Of a stretch of DNA of 64,000 nt, positions 1 to 15,000 are shown in pieces. The notes beneath the pieces are model-generated. The model searched no databases. It saw only the letters and a program-made list of their open reading frames with translations, and was not told the DNA's origin. The stretch is from positions 496,001 to 560,000 of the forward strand of contig CALSFV010000058.1 in the NCBI GenBank assembly GCA_943737045.1, given 5' to 3'. The DNA is from Parapristionchus giblindavisi. Its lineage: Eukaryota; Nematoda; Chromadorea; Rhabditida; Diplogasteridae. The position numbers and the translations under genes are program-made. Each line of letters begins with the position of its first letter. Within the stretch, counting starts at the first letter, position 1.

Positions 1-3000
1 TAGCCCCTTGCTTCTGAGTGATAACCTGGTCGAAACTGGGCTAGCCCCTTGCTTCTGAGTGATTCCCTGGTCGAATCTGGACTAGCCCCTTGCTTCTGAG
101 TGATTCCCTGGTCGAATCTTTGCTAGCCCCTTGCTTCTGAGTGATTCCCTGGTCGAATCTGGGCTAGCCCCTTGCTTCTGAGTGATACCCTGGTAGAATC
201 TGGGCTAGCCCCTTGCTTCTGAGTGATTCCCTGGTCGAATCTGGGCTAGCCCCTTGCTTCTGAGTGATTCCCTGGTCGAATCTAGGCTAGCCCCTTGCTT
301 CTGATTGTTTCCCTGGTCGAATCTTTGCTAGCCCCTTGCTTCTGAGTGATTCCCTGGTCGAATCTGGGCTAGCCCCTTGCTTCTGAGTGATTCCCTGGTC
401 GAATCTGGGCTAGCCCCTTGCTTCTGAGTGATTCCCTGGTCGAATCTGGGCTAGACCCTTGCTTCTGAGTTATTCCCTGGTCGAATCTGGGCTAGCCCCT
501 TGCTTCTGAGTGATTCCCTGGTCGAATCTGGGCTAGCCCCTTGCTTCTGAGTGATACCCTGGTCGAATCTGGGCTAGCCCCTTGCTTCTGAGTGATTCCC
601 TGGTCGAATCTGGGCTAGCCCCTTGCTTCTGAGTGATTCCCTGGTCGAATCTGGGCTAGCCCCTTGCTTCTGAGTGATTCCCTGGTCGAATCTGGGCTAG
701 CCCCTTGCTTCTGAGTGATTCCCTGGTCGAATCTGGACTAGCCCCTTGCTTCTGAGTGATTCCTTGGTCGAATCTTTGCTAGCCCCTTGCTTCTGAGTGA
801 TTCCCTGGTCGAATCTGGGCTAGCCCCTTGCTTCTGAGTGATTCCCTGGTCGAATCTGGGCTAGCCCCTTGCTTCTGAGTGATTCCCTGGTCGAATCTGG
901 GCTAGCCCCTTGCTTCTGAGTGATTCACTGGTCGAATCTGGGCTAGCCCCTTGCTTCTGAGTGATTCCCTGGTCGAATCTGGGCTAGCCCCTTGCTTCTG
1001 AGTGATTCCCTGGTCGAATCTGGGCTAGCCCCTTGCTTCTGAGTGATTCCCTGGTCGAATCTAGGCTAGCCCCTTGCTTCTGAGTGATTCACTGGTCGAA
1101 TCTGGGCTAGCCCCTTGCTTCTGAGTGATTCACTGGTCGAATCTGGGCTAGCCCCTTGCTTCTGAGTGATTCCCTGGTCGAATCTGGGCTAGCCCCTTGC
1201 TTCTGAGTTATTCCCTGGTCGAATCTGGGCTAGCCCCTTGCTTCTGAGTGATTCCCTGGTCGAATCTGGGCTAGCCCCTTGCTTCTGAGTGATTCCCTGG
1301 TCGAATCTGGGCTAGCCCCTTGCTTCTGAGTGATTCCCTGGTCGAATCTGGGCTAGCCCCTTGCTTCTGAGTGATTCCCTGGTCGAATCTGGGCTAGCCC
1401 CTTGCTTCTGAGTGATTCACTGGTCGAATCTGGGCTAGCCCCTTGCTTCTGAGTGATTCCCTGGTCGAATCTGGGCTAGCCCCTTGCTTCTGAGTGATTC
1501 CCTGGTCGAATCTGGGCTAGCCCCTTGCTTCTGAGTGATTCCCTGGTCGAATCTAGGCTAGCCCCTTGCTTCTGAGTGATTCACTGGTCGAATCTGGGCT
1601 AGCCCCTTGCTTCTGAGTGATTCACTGGTCGAATCTGGGCTAGCCCCTTGCTTCTGAGTGATTCCCTGGTCGAATCTGGGCTAGCCCCTTGCTTCTGAGT
1701 TATTCCCTGGTCGAATCTGGGCTAGCCCCTTGCTTCTGAGTGATTCCCTGGTCGAATCTGGGCTAGCCCCTTGCTTCTGAGTGATTCCCTGGTCGAATCT
1801 GGGCTAGCCCCTTGCTTCTGAGTGATTCCCTGGTCGAATCTGGGCTAGCCCCTTGCTTCTGAGTGATTCCCTGGTCGAATCTGGGCTAGCCCCTTGCTTC
1901 TGAGTGATTCCCTGGTCGAATCTGGGCTAGCCCCTTGCTTCTGAGTGATTCCCTGGTCGAATCTGGGCTAGCCCCTTGCTTCTGAGTGATTCCCTGGTCG
2001 AATCTGGGCTAGCCCCTTGCTTCTGAGTGATTCCCTGGTCGAATCTGGGCTAGCCCCTTGCTTCTGAGTGATTCCCTGGTCGAATCTGGGCTAGCCCCTT
2101 GCTTCTGAGTGATTCCCTGGTCGAATCTGGGCTAGCCCCTTGCTTCTGAGTGATTCCCTGGTCGAATCTGGGCTAGCCCCTTGCTTCTGAGTGATTCACT
2201 GGTCGAATCTGGGCTAGCCCCTTGCTTCTGAGTGATTCCCTGGTCGAATCTTTGCTAGCCCCTTGCTTCTGAGTGATTCCCTGGTCGAATCTGGGCTAGC
2301 CCCTTGCTTCTGAGTGATTCACTGGTCGAATCTGGGCTAGCCCCTTGCTTCTGAGTGATTCCCTGGTCGAATCTGGGCTAGCCCCTTGCTTCTGAGTGAT
2401 TCCCTGGTCGAATCTGGGCTAGCCCCTTGCTTCTGAGTTATTCCCTGGTCGAATCTGGGCTAGCCCCTTGCTTCTGAGTGATTCCCTGGTCGAATCTGGG
2501 CTAGCCCCTTGCTTCTGAGTGATTCCCTGGTCGAATCTGGGCTAGCCCCTTGCTTCTGAGTGATTCCCTGGTCGAATCTGGGCTAGCCCCTTGCTTCTGA
2601 GTGATTCCCTGGTCGAATATGGGCTAGCCCCTTGCTTCTGAGTGATTCACTGGTCGAATCTGGGCTAGCCCCTTGCTTCTGAGTGATTCCCTGGTCGAAT
2701 CTTTGCTAGCCCCTTGCTTCTGAGTTATTCCCTGGTCGAATCTTTGCTAGCCCCTTGCTTCTGAGTGATTCCCTGGTCGAATCTGGGCTAGCCCCTTGCT
2801 TCTGAGTGATTCACTGGTCGAATCTGGGCTAGCCCCTTGCTTCTGAGTGATTCCCTGGTCGAATCTGGGCTAGCCCCTTGCTTCTGAGTGATTCCCTGGT
2901 CGAATCTGGGCTAGCCCCTTGCTTCTGAGTGATTCCCTGGTCGAATCTGGGCTAGCCCCTTGCTTCTGAGTTATTCCCTGGTCGAATCTGGGCTAGCCCC

Positions 3001-6000
3001 TTGCTTCTGAGTGATTCCCTGGTCGAATCTGGGCTAGCCCCTTGCTTCTGAGTGATTCCCTGGTCGAATCTGGGCTAGCCCCTTGCTTCTGAGTGATTCC
3101 CTGGTCGAATATGGGCTAGCCCCTTGCTTCTGAGTGATTCCCTGGTCGAATCTGGGCTAGCCCCTTGCTTCTGAGTGATTCCCTGGTCGAATCTGGACTA
3201 GCCCCTTGCTTCTGAGTGATTCCCTGGTCGAATCTGGGCTAGCCCCTTGCTTCTGAGTGATTCCCTGGTCGAATCTGGGCTAGCCCCTTGCTTCTGAGTG
3301 ATTCCCTGGTCGAATCTGGGCTAGCCCCTTGCTTCTGAGTGATTCCCTGGTCGAATCTGGGCTAGCCCCTTGCTTCTGAGTGATTCACTGGTCGAATCTG
3401 GGCTAGCCCCTTGCTTCTGAGTGATTCCCTGGTCGAATCTGGGCTAGCCCCTTGCTTCTGAGTGATTCCCTGGTCGAATCTGGGCTAGCCCCTTGCTTCT
3501 GAGTGATTCACTGGTCGAATCTGGGCTAGCCCCTTGCTTCTGAGTGATTCCCTGGTCGAGTCTGGGCTAGCCCCTTGCTTCTGAGTGATTCCCTGGTCGA
3601 ATCTGGGCTAGCCCCTTGCTTCTGAGTGATTCCCTGGTCGAATCTGGGCTAGCCCCTTGCTTCTGAGTGATACCCTGGTCGAATCTGGGCTAGCCCCTTG
3701 CTTCTGAGTGATTCCCTGGTCGAATCTGGGCTAGCCCCTTGCTTCTGAGTGATTCCCTGGTCGAATCTGGGCTAGCCCCTTGCTTCTGAATGATTCCCTG
3801 GTCGAATCTGGGCTAGCCCCTTGCTTCTGAGTGATTCCCTGGTCGAATCTGGGCTAGCCCCTTGCTTCTGAGTGATTCCCTGGTCGAATCTGGGCTAGCC
3901 CCTTGCTTCTGAGTTATTCCCTGGTCGAATCTGGGCTAGCCCCTTGCTTCTGAGTGATACCCTGGTCGAATCTGGGCTAGCCCCTTGCTTCTGAGTGATT
4001 CCCTGGTCGAATCTGGACTAGCCCCTTGCTTCTGAGTTATTCCCTGGTCGAATCTGGGCTAGCCCCTTGCTTCTGAGTTATTCCCTGGTCGAATCTGGGC
4101 TAGCCCCTTGCTTCTGAGTGATTCCCTGGTCGAATCTGGGCTAGCCCCTTGCTTCTGAGTGTTTCCCTGGTCGAATCTGGGCTAGCCCCTTGCTTCTGAG
4201 TGATAACCTGGTCGAATCTGGGCTAGCCCCTTGCTTCTGAGTGATTCCCTGGTCGAATCTGGGCTAGCCCCTTGCTTCTGAGTGATTCCCTGGTCGAATC
4301 TGGGCTAGCCCCTTGCTTCTGAGTGATTCCCTGGTCGAATCTGGGCTAGCCCCTTGCTTCTGAGTGATTCCCTGGTCGAATCTAGGCTAGCCCCTTGCTT
4401 CTGAGTGATTCACTGGTCGAATCTGGGCTAGCCCCTTGCTTCTGAGTGATTCACTGGTCGAATCTGGGCTAGCCCCTTGCTTCTGAGTGATTCCCTGGTC
4501 GAATCTGGGCTAGCCCCTTGCTTCTGAGTTATTCCCTGGTCGAATCTGGGCTAGCCCCTTGCTTCTGAGTGATTCCCTGGTCGAATCTGGGCTAGCCCCT
4601 TGCTTCTGAGTGATTCCCTGGTCGAATCTGGGCTAGCCCCTTGCTTCTGAGTGATTCCCTGGTCGAATCTGGGCTAGCCCCTTGCTTCTGAGTGATTCCC
4701 TGGTCGAATCTGGGCTAGCCCCTTGCTTCTGAGTGATTCCCTGGTCGAATCTGGGCTAGCCCCTTGCTTCTGAGTGATTCCCTGGTCGAATCTGGGCTAG
4801 CCCCTTGCTTCTGAGTGATTCCCTGGTCGAATCTGGGCTAGCCCCTTGCTTCTGAGTGATTCCCTGGTCGAATCTGGGCTAGCCCCTTGCTTCTGAGTGA
4901 TTCCCTGGTCGAATCTGGGCTAGCCCCTTGCTTCTGAGTGATTCCCTGGTCGAATCTGGGCTAGCCCCTTGCTTCTGAGTGATTCCCTGGTCGAATCTGG
5001 GCTAGCCCCTTGCTTCTGAGTGATTCACTGGTCGAATCTGGGCTAGCCCCTTGCTTCTGAGTGATTCCCTGGTCGAATCTGGGCTAGCCCCTTGCTTCTG
5101 AGTGATTCCCTGGTCGAATCTGGGCTAGCCCCTTGCTTCTGAGTGATTCCCTGGTCGAATCTGGGCTAGCCCCTTGCTTCTGAGTGATTCCCTGGTCGAA
5201 TCTGGGCTAGCCCCTTGCTTCTGAGTGATTCCCTGGTCGAATCTGGGCTAGCCCCTTGCTTCTGAGTGATTCCCTGGTCGAATCTGGGCTAGCCCCTTGC
5301 TTCTGAGTGATTCCCTGGTCGAATCTGGGCTAGCCCCTTGCTTCTGAGTGATTCACTGGTCGAATCTGGGCTAGCCCCTTGCTTCTGAGTGATTCCCTGG
5401 TCGAATCTTTGCTAGCCCCTTGCTTCTGAGTTATTCCCTGGTCGAATCTTTGCTAGCCCCTTGCTTCTGAGTGATTCCCTGGTCGAATCTGGGCTAGCCC
5501 CTTGCTTCTGAGTGATTCACTGGTCGAATCTGGGCTAGCCCCTTGCTTCTGAGTGATTCCCTGGTCGAATCTGGGCTAGCCCCTTGCTTCTGAGTGATTC
5601 CCTGGTCGAATCTGGGCTAGCCCCTTGCTTCTGAGTTATTCCCTGGTCGAATCTGGGCTAGCCCCTTGCTTCTGAGTGATTCCCTGGTCGAATCTGGGCT
5701 AGCCCCTTGCTTCTGAGTGATTCCCTGGTCGAATCTGGGCTAGCCCCTTGCTTCTGAGTGATTCCCTGGTCGAATATGGGCTAGCCCCTTGCTTCTGAGT
5801 GATTCCCTGGTCGAATCTGGGCTAGCCCCTTGCTTCTGAGTGATTCCCTGGTCGAATCTGGACTAGCCCCTTGCTTCTGAGTGATTCCCTGGTCGAATCT
5901 GGGCTAGCCCCTTGCTTCTGAGTGATTCCCTGGTCGAATCTGGGCTAGCCCCTTGCTTCTGAGTGATTCCCTGGTCGAATCTGGGCTAGCCCCTTGCTTC

Positions 6001-9000
6001 TGAGTGATTCCCTGGTCGAATCTGGGCTAGCCCCTTGCTTCTGAGTGATTCACTGGTCGAATCTGGGCTAGCCCCTTGCTTCTGAGTGATTCCCTGGTCG
6101 AATCTGGGCTAGCCCCTTGCTTCTGAGTGATTCACTGGTCGAATCTGGGCTAGCCCCTTGCTTCTGAGTGATTCCCTGGTCGAGTCTGGGCTAGCCCCTT
6201 GCTTCTGAGTGATTCCCTGGTCGAATCTGGGCTAGCCCCTTGCTTCTGAGTGATTCCCTGGTCGAATCTGGGCTAGCCCCTTGCTTCTGAGTGATTCCCT
6301 GGTCGAATCTGGGCTAGCCCCTTGCTTCTGAGTGATACCCTGGTCGAATCTGGGCTAGCCCCTTGCTTCTGAGTGATTCCCTGGTCGAATCTGGGCTAGC
6401 CCCTTGCTTCTGAGTGATTCCCTGGTCGAATCTGGGCTAGCCCCTTGCTTCTGAATGATTCCCTGGTCGAATCTGGGCTAGCCCCTTGCTTCTGAGTGAT
6501 TCCCTGGTCGAATCTGGGCTAGCCCCTTGCTTCTGAGTGATTCCCTGGTCGAATCTGGGCTAGCCCCTTGCTTCTGAGTGATTCCCTGGTCGAATCTGGG
6601 CTAGCCCCTTGCTTCTGAGTGATAACCTGGTCGAAACTGGGCTAGCCCCTTGCTTCTGAGTGATTCCCTGGTCGAATCTGGACTAGCCCCTTGCTTCTGA
6701 GTGATTCCCTGGTCGAATCTTTGCTAGCCCCTTGCTTCTGAGTGATTCCCTGGTCGAATCTGGGCTAGCCCCTTGCTTCTGAGTGATACCCTGGTAGAAT
6801 CTGGGCTAGCCCCTTGCTTCTGAGTGATTCCCTGGTCGAATCTGGGCTAGCCCCTTGCTTCTGAGTGATTCCCTGGTCGAATCTAGGCTAGCCCCTTGCT
6901 TCTGATTGTTTCCCTGGTCGAATCTTTGCTAGCCCCTTGCTTCTGAGTGATTCCCTGGTCGAATCTGGGCTAGCCCCTTGCTTCTGAGTGATTCCCTGGT
7001 CGAATCTGGGCTAGCCCCTTGCTTCTGAGTGATTCCCTGGTCGAATCTGGGCTAGACCCTTGCTTCTGAGTTATTCCCTGGTCGAATCTTTGCTAGCCCC
7101 TTGCTTCTGAGTGATTCCCTGGTCGAATCTGGGCTAGCCCCTTGCTTCTGAGTGATTCCCTGGTCGAATCTGGGCTAGCCCCTTGCTTCTGAGTGATTCC
7201 CTGGTCGAATCTGGGCTAGCCCCTTGCTTCTGAGTGATTCCCTGGTCGAATCTGGGCTAGCCCCTTGCTTCAGAGTGATTCCCAGATCGAATCTGGGCTA
7301 GCCCCTTGCTTCTGAGTGATTCCCTGGTCGAATCTGGGCTAGCCCCTTGCTTCTGAGTGATTCCCTGGTCGAATCTGGGCTAGCCCCTTGCTTCTGAGTG
7401 ATTCCCTGGTCGAATCTGGGCTAGCCCCTTGCTTCTGAGTGATTCCCTGGTCGAATCTAGGCTAGCCCCTTGCTTCTGAGTGATTCACTGGTCGAATCTG
7501 GGCTAGCCCCTTGCTTCTGAGTGATTCACTGGTCGAATCTGGGCTAGCCCCTTGCTTCTGAGTGATTCCCTGGTCGAATCTGGGCTAGCCCCTTGCTTCT
7601 GAGTTATTCCCTGGTCGAATCTGGGCTAGCCCCTTGCTTCTGAGTGATTCCCTGGTCGAATCTGGGCTAGCCCCTTGCTTCTGAGTGATTCCCTGGTCGA
7701 ATCTGGGCTAGCCCCTTGCTTCTGAGTGATTCCCTGGTCGAATCTGGGCTAGCCCCTTGCTTCTGAGTGATTCCCTGGTCGAATCTGGGCTAGCCCCTTG
7801 CTTCTGAGTGATTCCCTGGTCGAATCTGGGCTAGCCCCTTGCTTCTGAGTGATTCCCTGGTCGAATCTGGGCTAGCCCCTTGCTTCTGAGTGATTCCCTG
7901 GTCGAATCTGGGCTAGCCCCTTGCTTCTGAGTGATTCCCTGGTCGAATCTGGGCTAGCCCCTTGCTTCTGAGTGATTCCCTGGTCGAATCTGGGCTAGCC
8001 CCTTGCTTCTGAGTGATTCCCTGGTCGAATCTGGGCTAGCCCCTTGCTTCTGAGTGATTCCCTGGTCGAATCTGGGCTAGCCCCTTGCTTCTGAGTGATT
8101 CACTGGTCGAATCTGGGCTAGCCCCTTGCTTCTGAGTGATTCCCTGGTCGAATCTGGGCTAGCCCCTTGCTTCTGAGTGATTCCCTGGTCGAATCTGGGC
8201 TAGCCCCTTGCTTCTGAGTGATTCCCTGGTCGAATCTGGGCTAGCCCCTTGCTTCTGAGTGATTCCCTGGTCGAATCTGGGCTAGCCCCTTGCTTCTGAG
8301 TGATTCCCTGGTCGAATCTGGGCTAGCCCCTTGCTTCTGAGTGATTCCCTGGTCGAATCTGGGCTAGCCCCTTGCTTCTGAGTGATTCCCTGGTCGAATC
8401 TGGGCTAGCCCCTTGCTTCTGAGTGATTCACTGGTCGAATCTGGGCTAGCCCCTTGCTTCTGAGTGATTCCCTGGTCGAATCTTTGCTAGCCCCTTGCTT
8501 CTGAGTTATTCCCTGGTCGAATCTTTGCTAGCCCCTTGCTTCTGAGTGATTCCCTGGTCGAATCTGGGCTAGCCCCTTGCTTCTGAGTGATTCACTGGTC
8601 GAATCTGGGCTAGCCCCTTGCTTCTGAGTGATTCCCTGGTCGAATCTGGGCTAGCCCCTTGCTTCTGAGTGATTCCCTGGTCGAATCTGGGCTAGCCCCT
8701 TGCTTCTGAGTTATTCCCTGGTCGAATCTGGGCTAGCCCCTTGCTTCTGAGTGATTCCCTGGTCGAATCTGGGCTAGCCCCTTGCTTCTGAGTGATTCCC
8801 TGGTCGAATCTGGGCTAGCCCCTTGCTTCTGAGTGATTCCCTGGTCGAATATGGGCTAGCCCCTTGCTTCTGAGTGATTCCCTGGTCGAATCTGGGCTAG
8901 CCCCTTGCTTCTGAGTGATTCCCTGGTCGAATCTGGACTAGCCCCTTGCTTCTGAGTGATTCCCTGGTCGAATCTGGGCTAGCCCCTTGCTTCTGAGTGA

Positions 9001-12000
9001 TTCCCTGGTCGAATCTGGGCTAGCCCCTTGCTTCTGAGTGATTCCCTGGTCGAATCTGGGCTAGCCCCTTGCTTCTGAGTGATTCCCTGGTCGAATCTGG
9101 GCTAGCCCCTTGCTTCTGAGTGATTCACTGGTCGAATCTGGGCTAGCCCCTTGCTTCTGAGTGATTCCCTGGTCGAATCTGGGCTAGCCCCTTGCTTCTG
9201 AGTGATTCACTGGTCGAATCTGGGCTAGCCCCTTGCTTCTGAGTGATTCCCTGGTCGAGTCTGGGCTAGCCCCTTGCTTCTGAGTGATTCCCTGGTCGAA
9301 TCTGGGCTAGCCCCTTGCTTCTGAGTGATTCCCTGGTCGAATCTGGGCTAGCCCCTTGCTTCTGAGTGATTCCCTGGTCGAATCTGGGCTAGCCCCTTGC
9401 TTCTGAGTGATACCCTGGTCGAATCTGGGCTAGCCCCTTGCTTCTGAGTGATTCCCTGGTCGAATCTGGGCTAGCCCCTTGCTTCTGAGTGATTCCCTGG
9501 TCGAATCTGGGCTAGCCCCTTGCTTCTGAATGATTCCCTGGTCGAATCTGGGCTAGCCCCTTGCTTCTGAGTGATTCCCTGGTCGAATCTGGGCTAGCCC
9601 CTTGCTTCTGAGTGATTCCCTGGTCGAATCTGGGCTAGCCCCTTGCTTCTGAGTGATTCCCTGGTCGAATCTGGGCTAGCCCCTTGCTTCTGAGTGATAA
9701 CCTGGTCGAAACTGGGCTAGCCCCTTGCTTCTGAGTGATTCCCTGGTCGAATCTGGACTAGCCCCTTGCTTCTGAGTGATTCCCTGGTCGAATCTTTGCT
9801 AGCCCCTTGCTTCTGAGTGATTCCCTGGTCGAATCTGGGCTAGCCCCTTGCTTCTGAGTGATACCCTGGTAGAATCTGGGCTAGCCCCTTGCTTCTGAGT
9901 GATTCCCTGGTCGAATCTGGGCTAGCCCCTTGCTTCTGAGTGATTCCCTGGTCGAATCTAGGCTAGCCCCTTGCTTCTGATTGTTTCCCTGGTCGAATCT
10001 TTGCTAGCCCCTTGCTTCTGAGTGATTCCCTGGTCGAATCTGGGCTAGCCCCTTGCTTCTGAGTGATTCCCTGGTCGAATCTGGGCTAGCCCCTTGCTTC
10101 TGAGTGATTCCCTGGTCGAATCTGGGCTAGACCCTTGCTTCTGAGTTATTCCCTGGTCGAATCTTTGCTAGCCCCTTGCTTCTGAGTGATTCCCTGGTCG
10201 AATCTGGGCTAGCCCCTTGCTTCTGAGTGATTCCCTGGTCGAATCTGGGCTAGCCCCTTGCTTCTGAGTGATTCCCTGGTCGAATCTGGGCTAGCCCCTT
10301 GCTTCTGAGTGATTCCCTGGTCGAATCTGGGCTAGCCCCTTGCTTCAGAGTGATTCCCAGATCGAATCTGGGCTAGCCCCTTGCTTCTGAGTGATTCCCT
10401 GGTCGAATCTGGGCTAGCCCCTTGCTTCTGAGTGATTCCCTGGTCGAATCTGGGCTAGCCCCTTGCTTCTGAGTGATACCCTGGTCGAATCTGGGCTAGC
10501 CCCTTGCTTCTGAGTGATTCCCTGGTCGAATCTGGGCTAGCCCCTTGCTTCTGAGTGATTCCCTGGTCGAATCTGGGCTAGCCCCTTGCTTCTGAGTGAT
10601 TCCCTGGTCGAATCTGGGCTAGCCCCTTGCTTCTGAGTGATTCCCTGGTCGAATCTGGACTAGCCCCTTGCTTCTGAGTGATTCCTTGGTCGAATCTTTG
10701 CTAGCCCCTTGCTTCTGAGTGATTCCCTGGTCGAATCTGGGCTAGCCCCTTGCTTCTGAGTGATTCCCTGGTCGAATCTGGGCTAGCCCCTTGCTTCTGA
10801 GTGATTCCCTGGTCGAATCTGGGCTAGCCCCTTGCTTCTGAGTTATTCCCTGGTCGAATCTGGGCTAGCCCCTTGCTTCTGAGTGATACCCTGGTCGAAT
10901 CTGGGCTAGCCCCTTGCTTCTGAGTGATTCCCTGGTCGAATCTGGACTAGCCCCTTGCTTCTGAGTTATTCCCTGGTCGAATCTGGGCTAGCCCCTTGCT
11001 TCTGAGTTATTCCCTGGTCGAATCTGGGCTAGCCCCTTGCTTCTGAGTGATTCCCTGGTCGAATCTGGGCTAGCCCCTTGCTTCTGAGTGTTTCCCTGGT
11101 CGAATCTGGGCTAGCCCCTTGCTTCTGAGTGATAACCTGGTCGAATCTGGGCTAGCCCCTTGCTTCTGAGTGATTCCCTGGTCGAATCTGGGCTAGCCCC
11201 TTGCTTCTGAGTGATTCCCTGGTCGAATCTGGGCTAGCCCCTTGCTTCTGAGTGATTCCCTGGTCGAATCTGGGCTAGCCCCTTGCTTCTGAGTGATTCC
11301 CTGGTCGAATCTGGGCTAGCCCCTTGCTTCTGAGTGATTCCCTGGTCGAATCTGGGCTAGCCCCTTGCTTCAGAGTGATTCCCAGATCGAATCTGGGCTA
11401 GCCCCTTGCTTCTGAGTGATTCCCTGGTCGAATCTGGGCTAGCCCCTTGCTTCTGAGTGATTCCCTGGTCGAATCTGGGCTAGCCCCTTGCTTCTGAGTG
11501 ATACCCTGGTCGAATCTGGGCTAGCCCCTTGCTTCTGAGTGATTCCCTGGTCGAATCTGGGCTAGCCCCTTGCTTCTGAGTGATTCCCTGGTCGAATCTG
11601 GGCTAGCCCCTTGCTTCTGAGTGATTCCCTGGTCGAATCTGGGCTAGCCCCTTGCTTCTGAGTGATTCCCTGGTCGAATCTGGACTAGCCCCTTGCTTCT
11701 GAGTGATTCCTTGGTCGAATCTTTGCTAGCCCCTTGCTTCTGAGTGATTCCCTGGTCGAATCTGGGCTAGCCCCTTGCTTCTGAGTGATTCCCTGGTCGA
11801 ATCTGGGCTAGCCCCTTGCTTCTGAGTGATTCCCTGGTCGAATCTGGGCTAGCCCCTTGCTTCTGAGTTATTCCCTGGTCGAATCTGGGCTAGCCCCTTG
11901 CTTCTGAGTGATACCCTGGTCGAATCTGGGCTAGCCCCTTGCTTCTGAGTGATTCCCTGGTCGAATCTGGACTAGCCCCTTGCTTCTGAGTTATTCCCTG

Positions 12001-15000
12001 GTCGAATCTGGGCTAGCCCCTTGCTTCTGAGTTATTCCCTGGTCGAATCTGGGCTAGCCCCTTGCTTCTGAGTGATTCCCTGGTCGAATCTGGGCTAGCC
12101 CCTTGCTTCTGAGTGTTTCCCTGGTCGAATCTGGGCTAGCCCCTTGCTTCTGAGTGATAACCTGGTCGAATCTGGGCTAGCCCCTTGCTTCTGAGTGATT
12201 CCCTGGTCGAATCTGGGCTAGCCCCTTGCTTCTGAGTGATTCCCTGGTCGAATCTGGGCTAGCCCCTTGCTTCTGAGTGATTCCCTGGTCGAATCTGGGC
12301 TAGCCCCTTGCTTCTGAGTGATTCCCTGGTCGAATCTAGGCTAGCCCCTTGCTTCTGAGTGATTCACTGGTCGAATCTGGGCTAGCCCCTTGCTTCTGAG
12401 TGATTCACTGGTCGAATCTGGGCTAGCCCCTTGCTTCTGAGTGATTCCCTGGTCGAATCTGGGCTAGCCCCTTGCTTCTGAGTTATTCCCTGGTCGAATC
12501 TGGGCTAGCCCCTTGCTTCTGAGTGATTCCCTGGTCGAATCTGGGCTAGCCCCTTGCTTCTGAGTGATTCCCTGGTCGAATCTGGGCTAGCCCCTTGCTT
12601 CTGAGTGATTCCCTGGTCGAATCTGGGCTAGCCCCTTGCTTCTGAGTGATTCCCTGGTCGAATCTGGGCTAGCCCCTTGCTTCTGAGTGATTCCCTGGTC
12701 GAATCTGGGCTAGCCCCTTGCTTCTGAGTGATTCCCTGGTCGAATCTGGGCTAGCCCCTTGCTTCTGAGTGATTCCCTGGTCGAATCTGGGCTAGCCCCT
12801 TGCTTCTGAGTGATTCCCTGGTCGAATCTGGGCTAGCCCCTTGCTTCTGAGTGATTCACTGGTCGAATCTGGGCTAGCCCCTTGCTTCTGAGTGATTCTC
12901 TGGTCGAATCTGGGCTAGCCCCTTGCTTCTGAGTGATTCCCTGGTCGAATCTTTGCTTGCCCCTTGCTTCTGAGTTATTCCCTGGTCGAATCTAGGCTAG
13001 CCCCTTGCTTCTGAGTTATTCCCTGGTCGAATCTAGGCTAGCCCCTTGCTTCTGAGTGATTCCCTGGTCGAATCTGGGCTAGCCCCTTGCTTCTGATTGT
13101 TTCCCTGGTCGAATCTAGGCTAGCCCCTTGCTTCTGAGTGATTCACTGGTCGAATCTGGGCTAGCCCCTTGCTTCTGAGTGATTCCCTGGTCGAATCTGG
13201 GCTAGCCCCTTGCTTCTGAGTGATTCCCTGGTCGAATCTGGGCTAGCCCCTTGCTTCTGAGTTATTCCCTGGTCGAATCTGGGCTAGCCCCTTGCTTCTG
13301 AGTGATTCCCTGGTCGAATCTGGGCTAGCCCCTTGCTTCTGAGTGATTCCCTGGTCGAATCTGGGCTAGCCCCTTGCTTCTGAGTGATTCCCTGGTCGAA
13401 TATGGGCTAGCCCCTTGCTTCTGAGTGATTCCCTGGTCGAATCTGGGCTAGCCCCTTGCTTCTGAGTGATTCCCTGGTCGAATCTGGACTAGCCCCTTGC
13501 TTCTGAGTGATTCCCTGGTCGAATCTGGGCTAGCCCCTTGCTTCTGAGTGATTCCCTGGTCGAATCTGGGCTAGCCCCTTGCTTCTGAGTGATTCCCTGG
13601 TCGAATCTGGGCTAGACCCTTGCTTCTGAGTTATTCCCTGGTCGAATCTTTGCTAGCCCCTTGCTTCTGAGTGATTCCCTGGTCGAATCTTTGCTAGCCC
13701 CTTGCTTCTGAGTGATTCCCTGGTCGAATCTGGGCTAGCCCCTTGCTTCTGAGTGATTCCCTGGTCGAATCTGGGCTAGCCCCTTGCTTCTGAGTGATTC
13801 CCTGGTCGAATCTGGGCTAGCCCCTTGCTTCTGAGTGATTCCCAGATCGAATCTGGGCTAGCCCCTTGCTTCTGAGTGATTCCCTGGTCGAATCTGGGCT
13901 AGCCCCTTGCTTCTGAGTGATTCCCTGGTCGAATCTGGGCTAGCCCCTTGCTTCTGAGTGATTCCCTGGTCGAATCTTTGCTAGCCCCTTGCTTCTGAGT
14001 GATTCCCTGGTCGAATCTTTGCTTGCCCCTTGCTTCTGAGTTATTCCCTGGTCGAATCTAGGCTAGCCCCTTGCTTCTGAGTGATTCCCTGGTCGAATCT
14101 GGGCTAGCCCCTTGCTTCTGATTGTTTCCCTGGTCGAATCTAGGCTAGCCCCTTGCTTCTGAGTGATTCACTGGTCGAATCTGGGCTAGCCCCTTGCTTC
14201 TGAGTGATTCCCTGGTCGAATCTGGGCTAGCCCCTTGCTTCTGAGTGATTCCCTGGTCGAATCTGGGCTAGCCCCTTGCTTCTGAGTTATTCCCTGGTCG
14301 AATCTGGGCTAGCCCCTTGCTTCTGAGTGATTCCCTGGTCGAATCTGGGCTAGCCCCTTGCTTCTGAGTGATTCCCTGGTCGAATCTGGGCTAGCCCCTT
14401 GCTTCTGAGTGATTCCCTGGTCGAATATGGGCTAGCCCCTTGCTTCTGAGTGATTCCCTGGTCGAATCTGGGCTAGCCCCTTGCTTCTGAGTGATTCCCT
14501 GGTCGAATCTGGACTAGCCCCTTGCTTCTGAGTGATTCCCTGGTCGAATCTGGGCTAGCCCCTTGCTTCTGAGTGATTCCCTGGTCGAATCTGGGCTAGC
14601 CCCTTGCTTCTGAGTGATTCCCTGGTCGAATCTGGGCTAGCCCCTTGCTTCTGAGTGATTCCCTGGTCGAATCTGGGCTAGCCCCTTGCTTCTGAGTGAT
14701 TCACTGGTCGAATCTGGGCTAGCCCCTTGCTTCTGAGTGATTCCCTGGTCGAATCTGGGCTAGCCCCTTGCTTCTGAGTGATTCCCTGGTCGAATCTGGG
14801 CTAGCCCCTTGCTTCTGAGTGATTCCCTGGTCGAATCTGGGCTAGCCCCTTGCTTCTGAGTGATTCACTGGTCGAATCTGGGCTAGCCCCTTGCTTCTGA
14901 GTGATTCCCTGGTCGAGTCTGGGCTAGCCCCTTGCTTCTGAGTGATTCACTGGTCGAATCTGGGCTAGCCCCTTGCTTCTGAGTGATTCCCTGGTCGAAT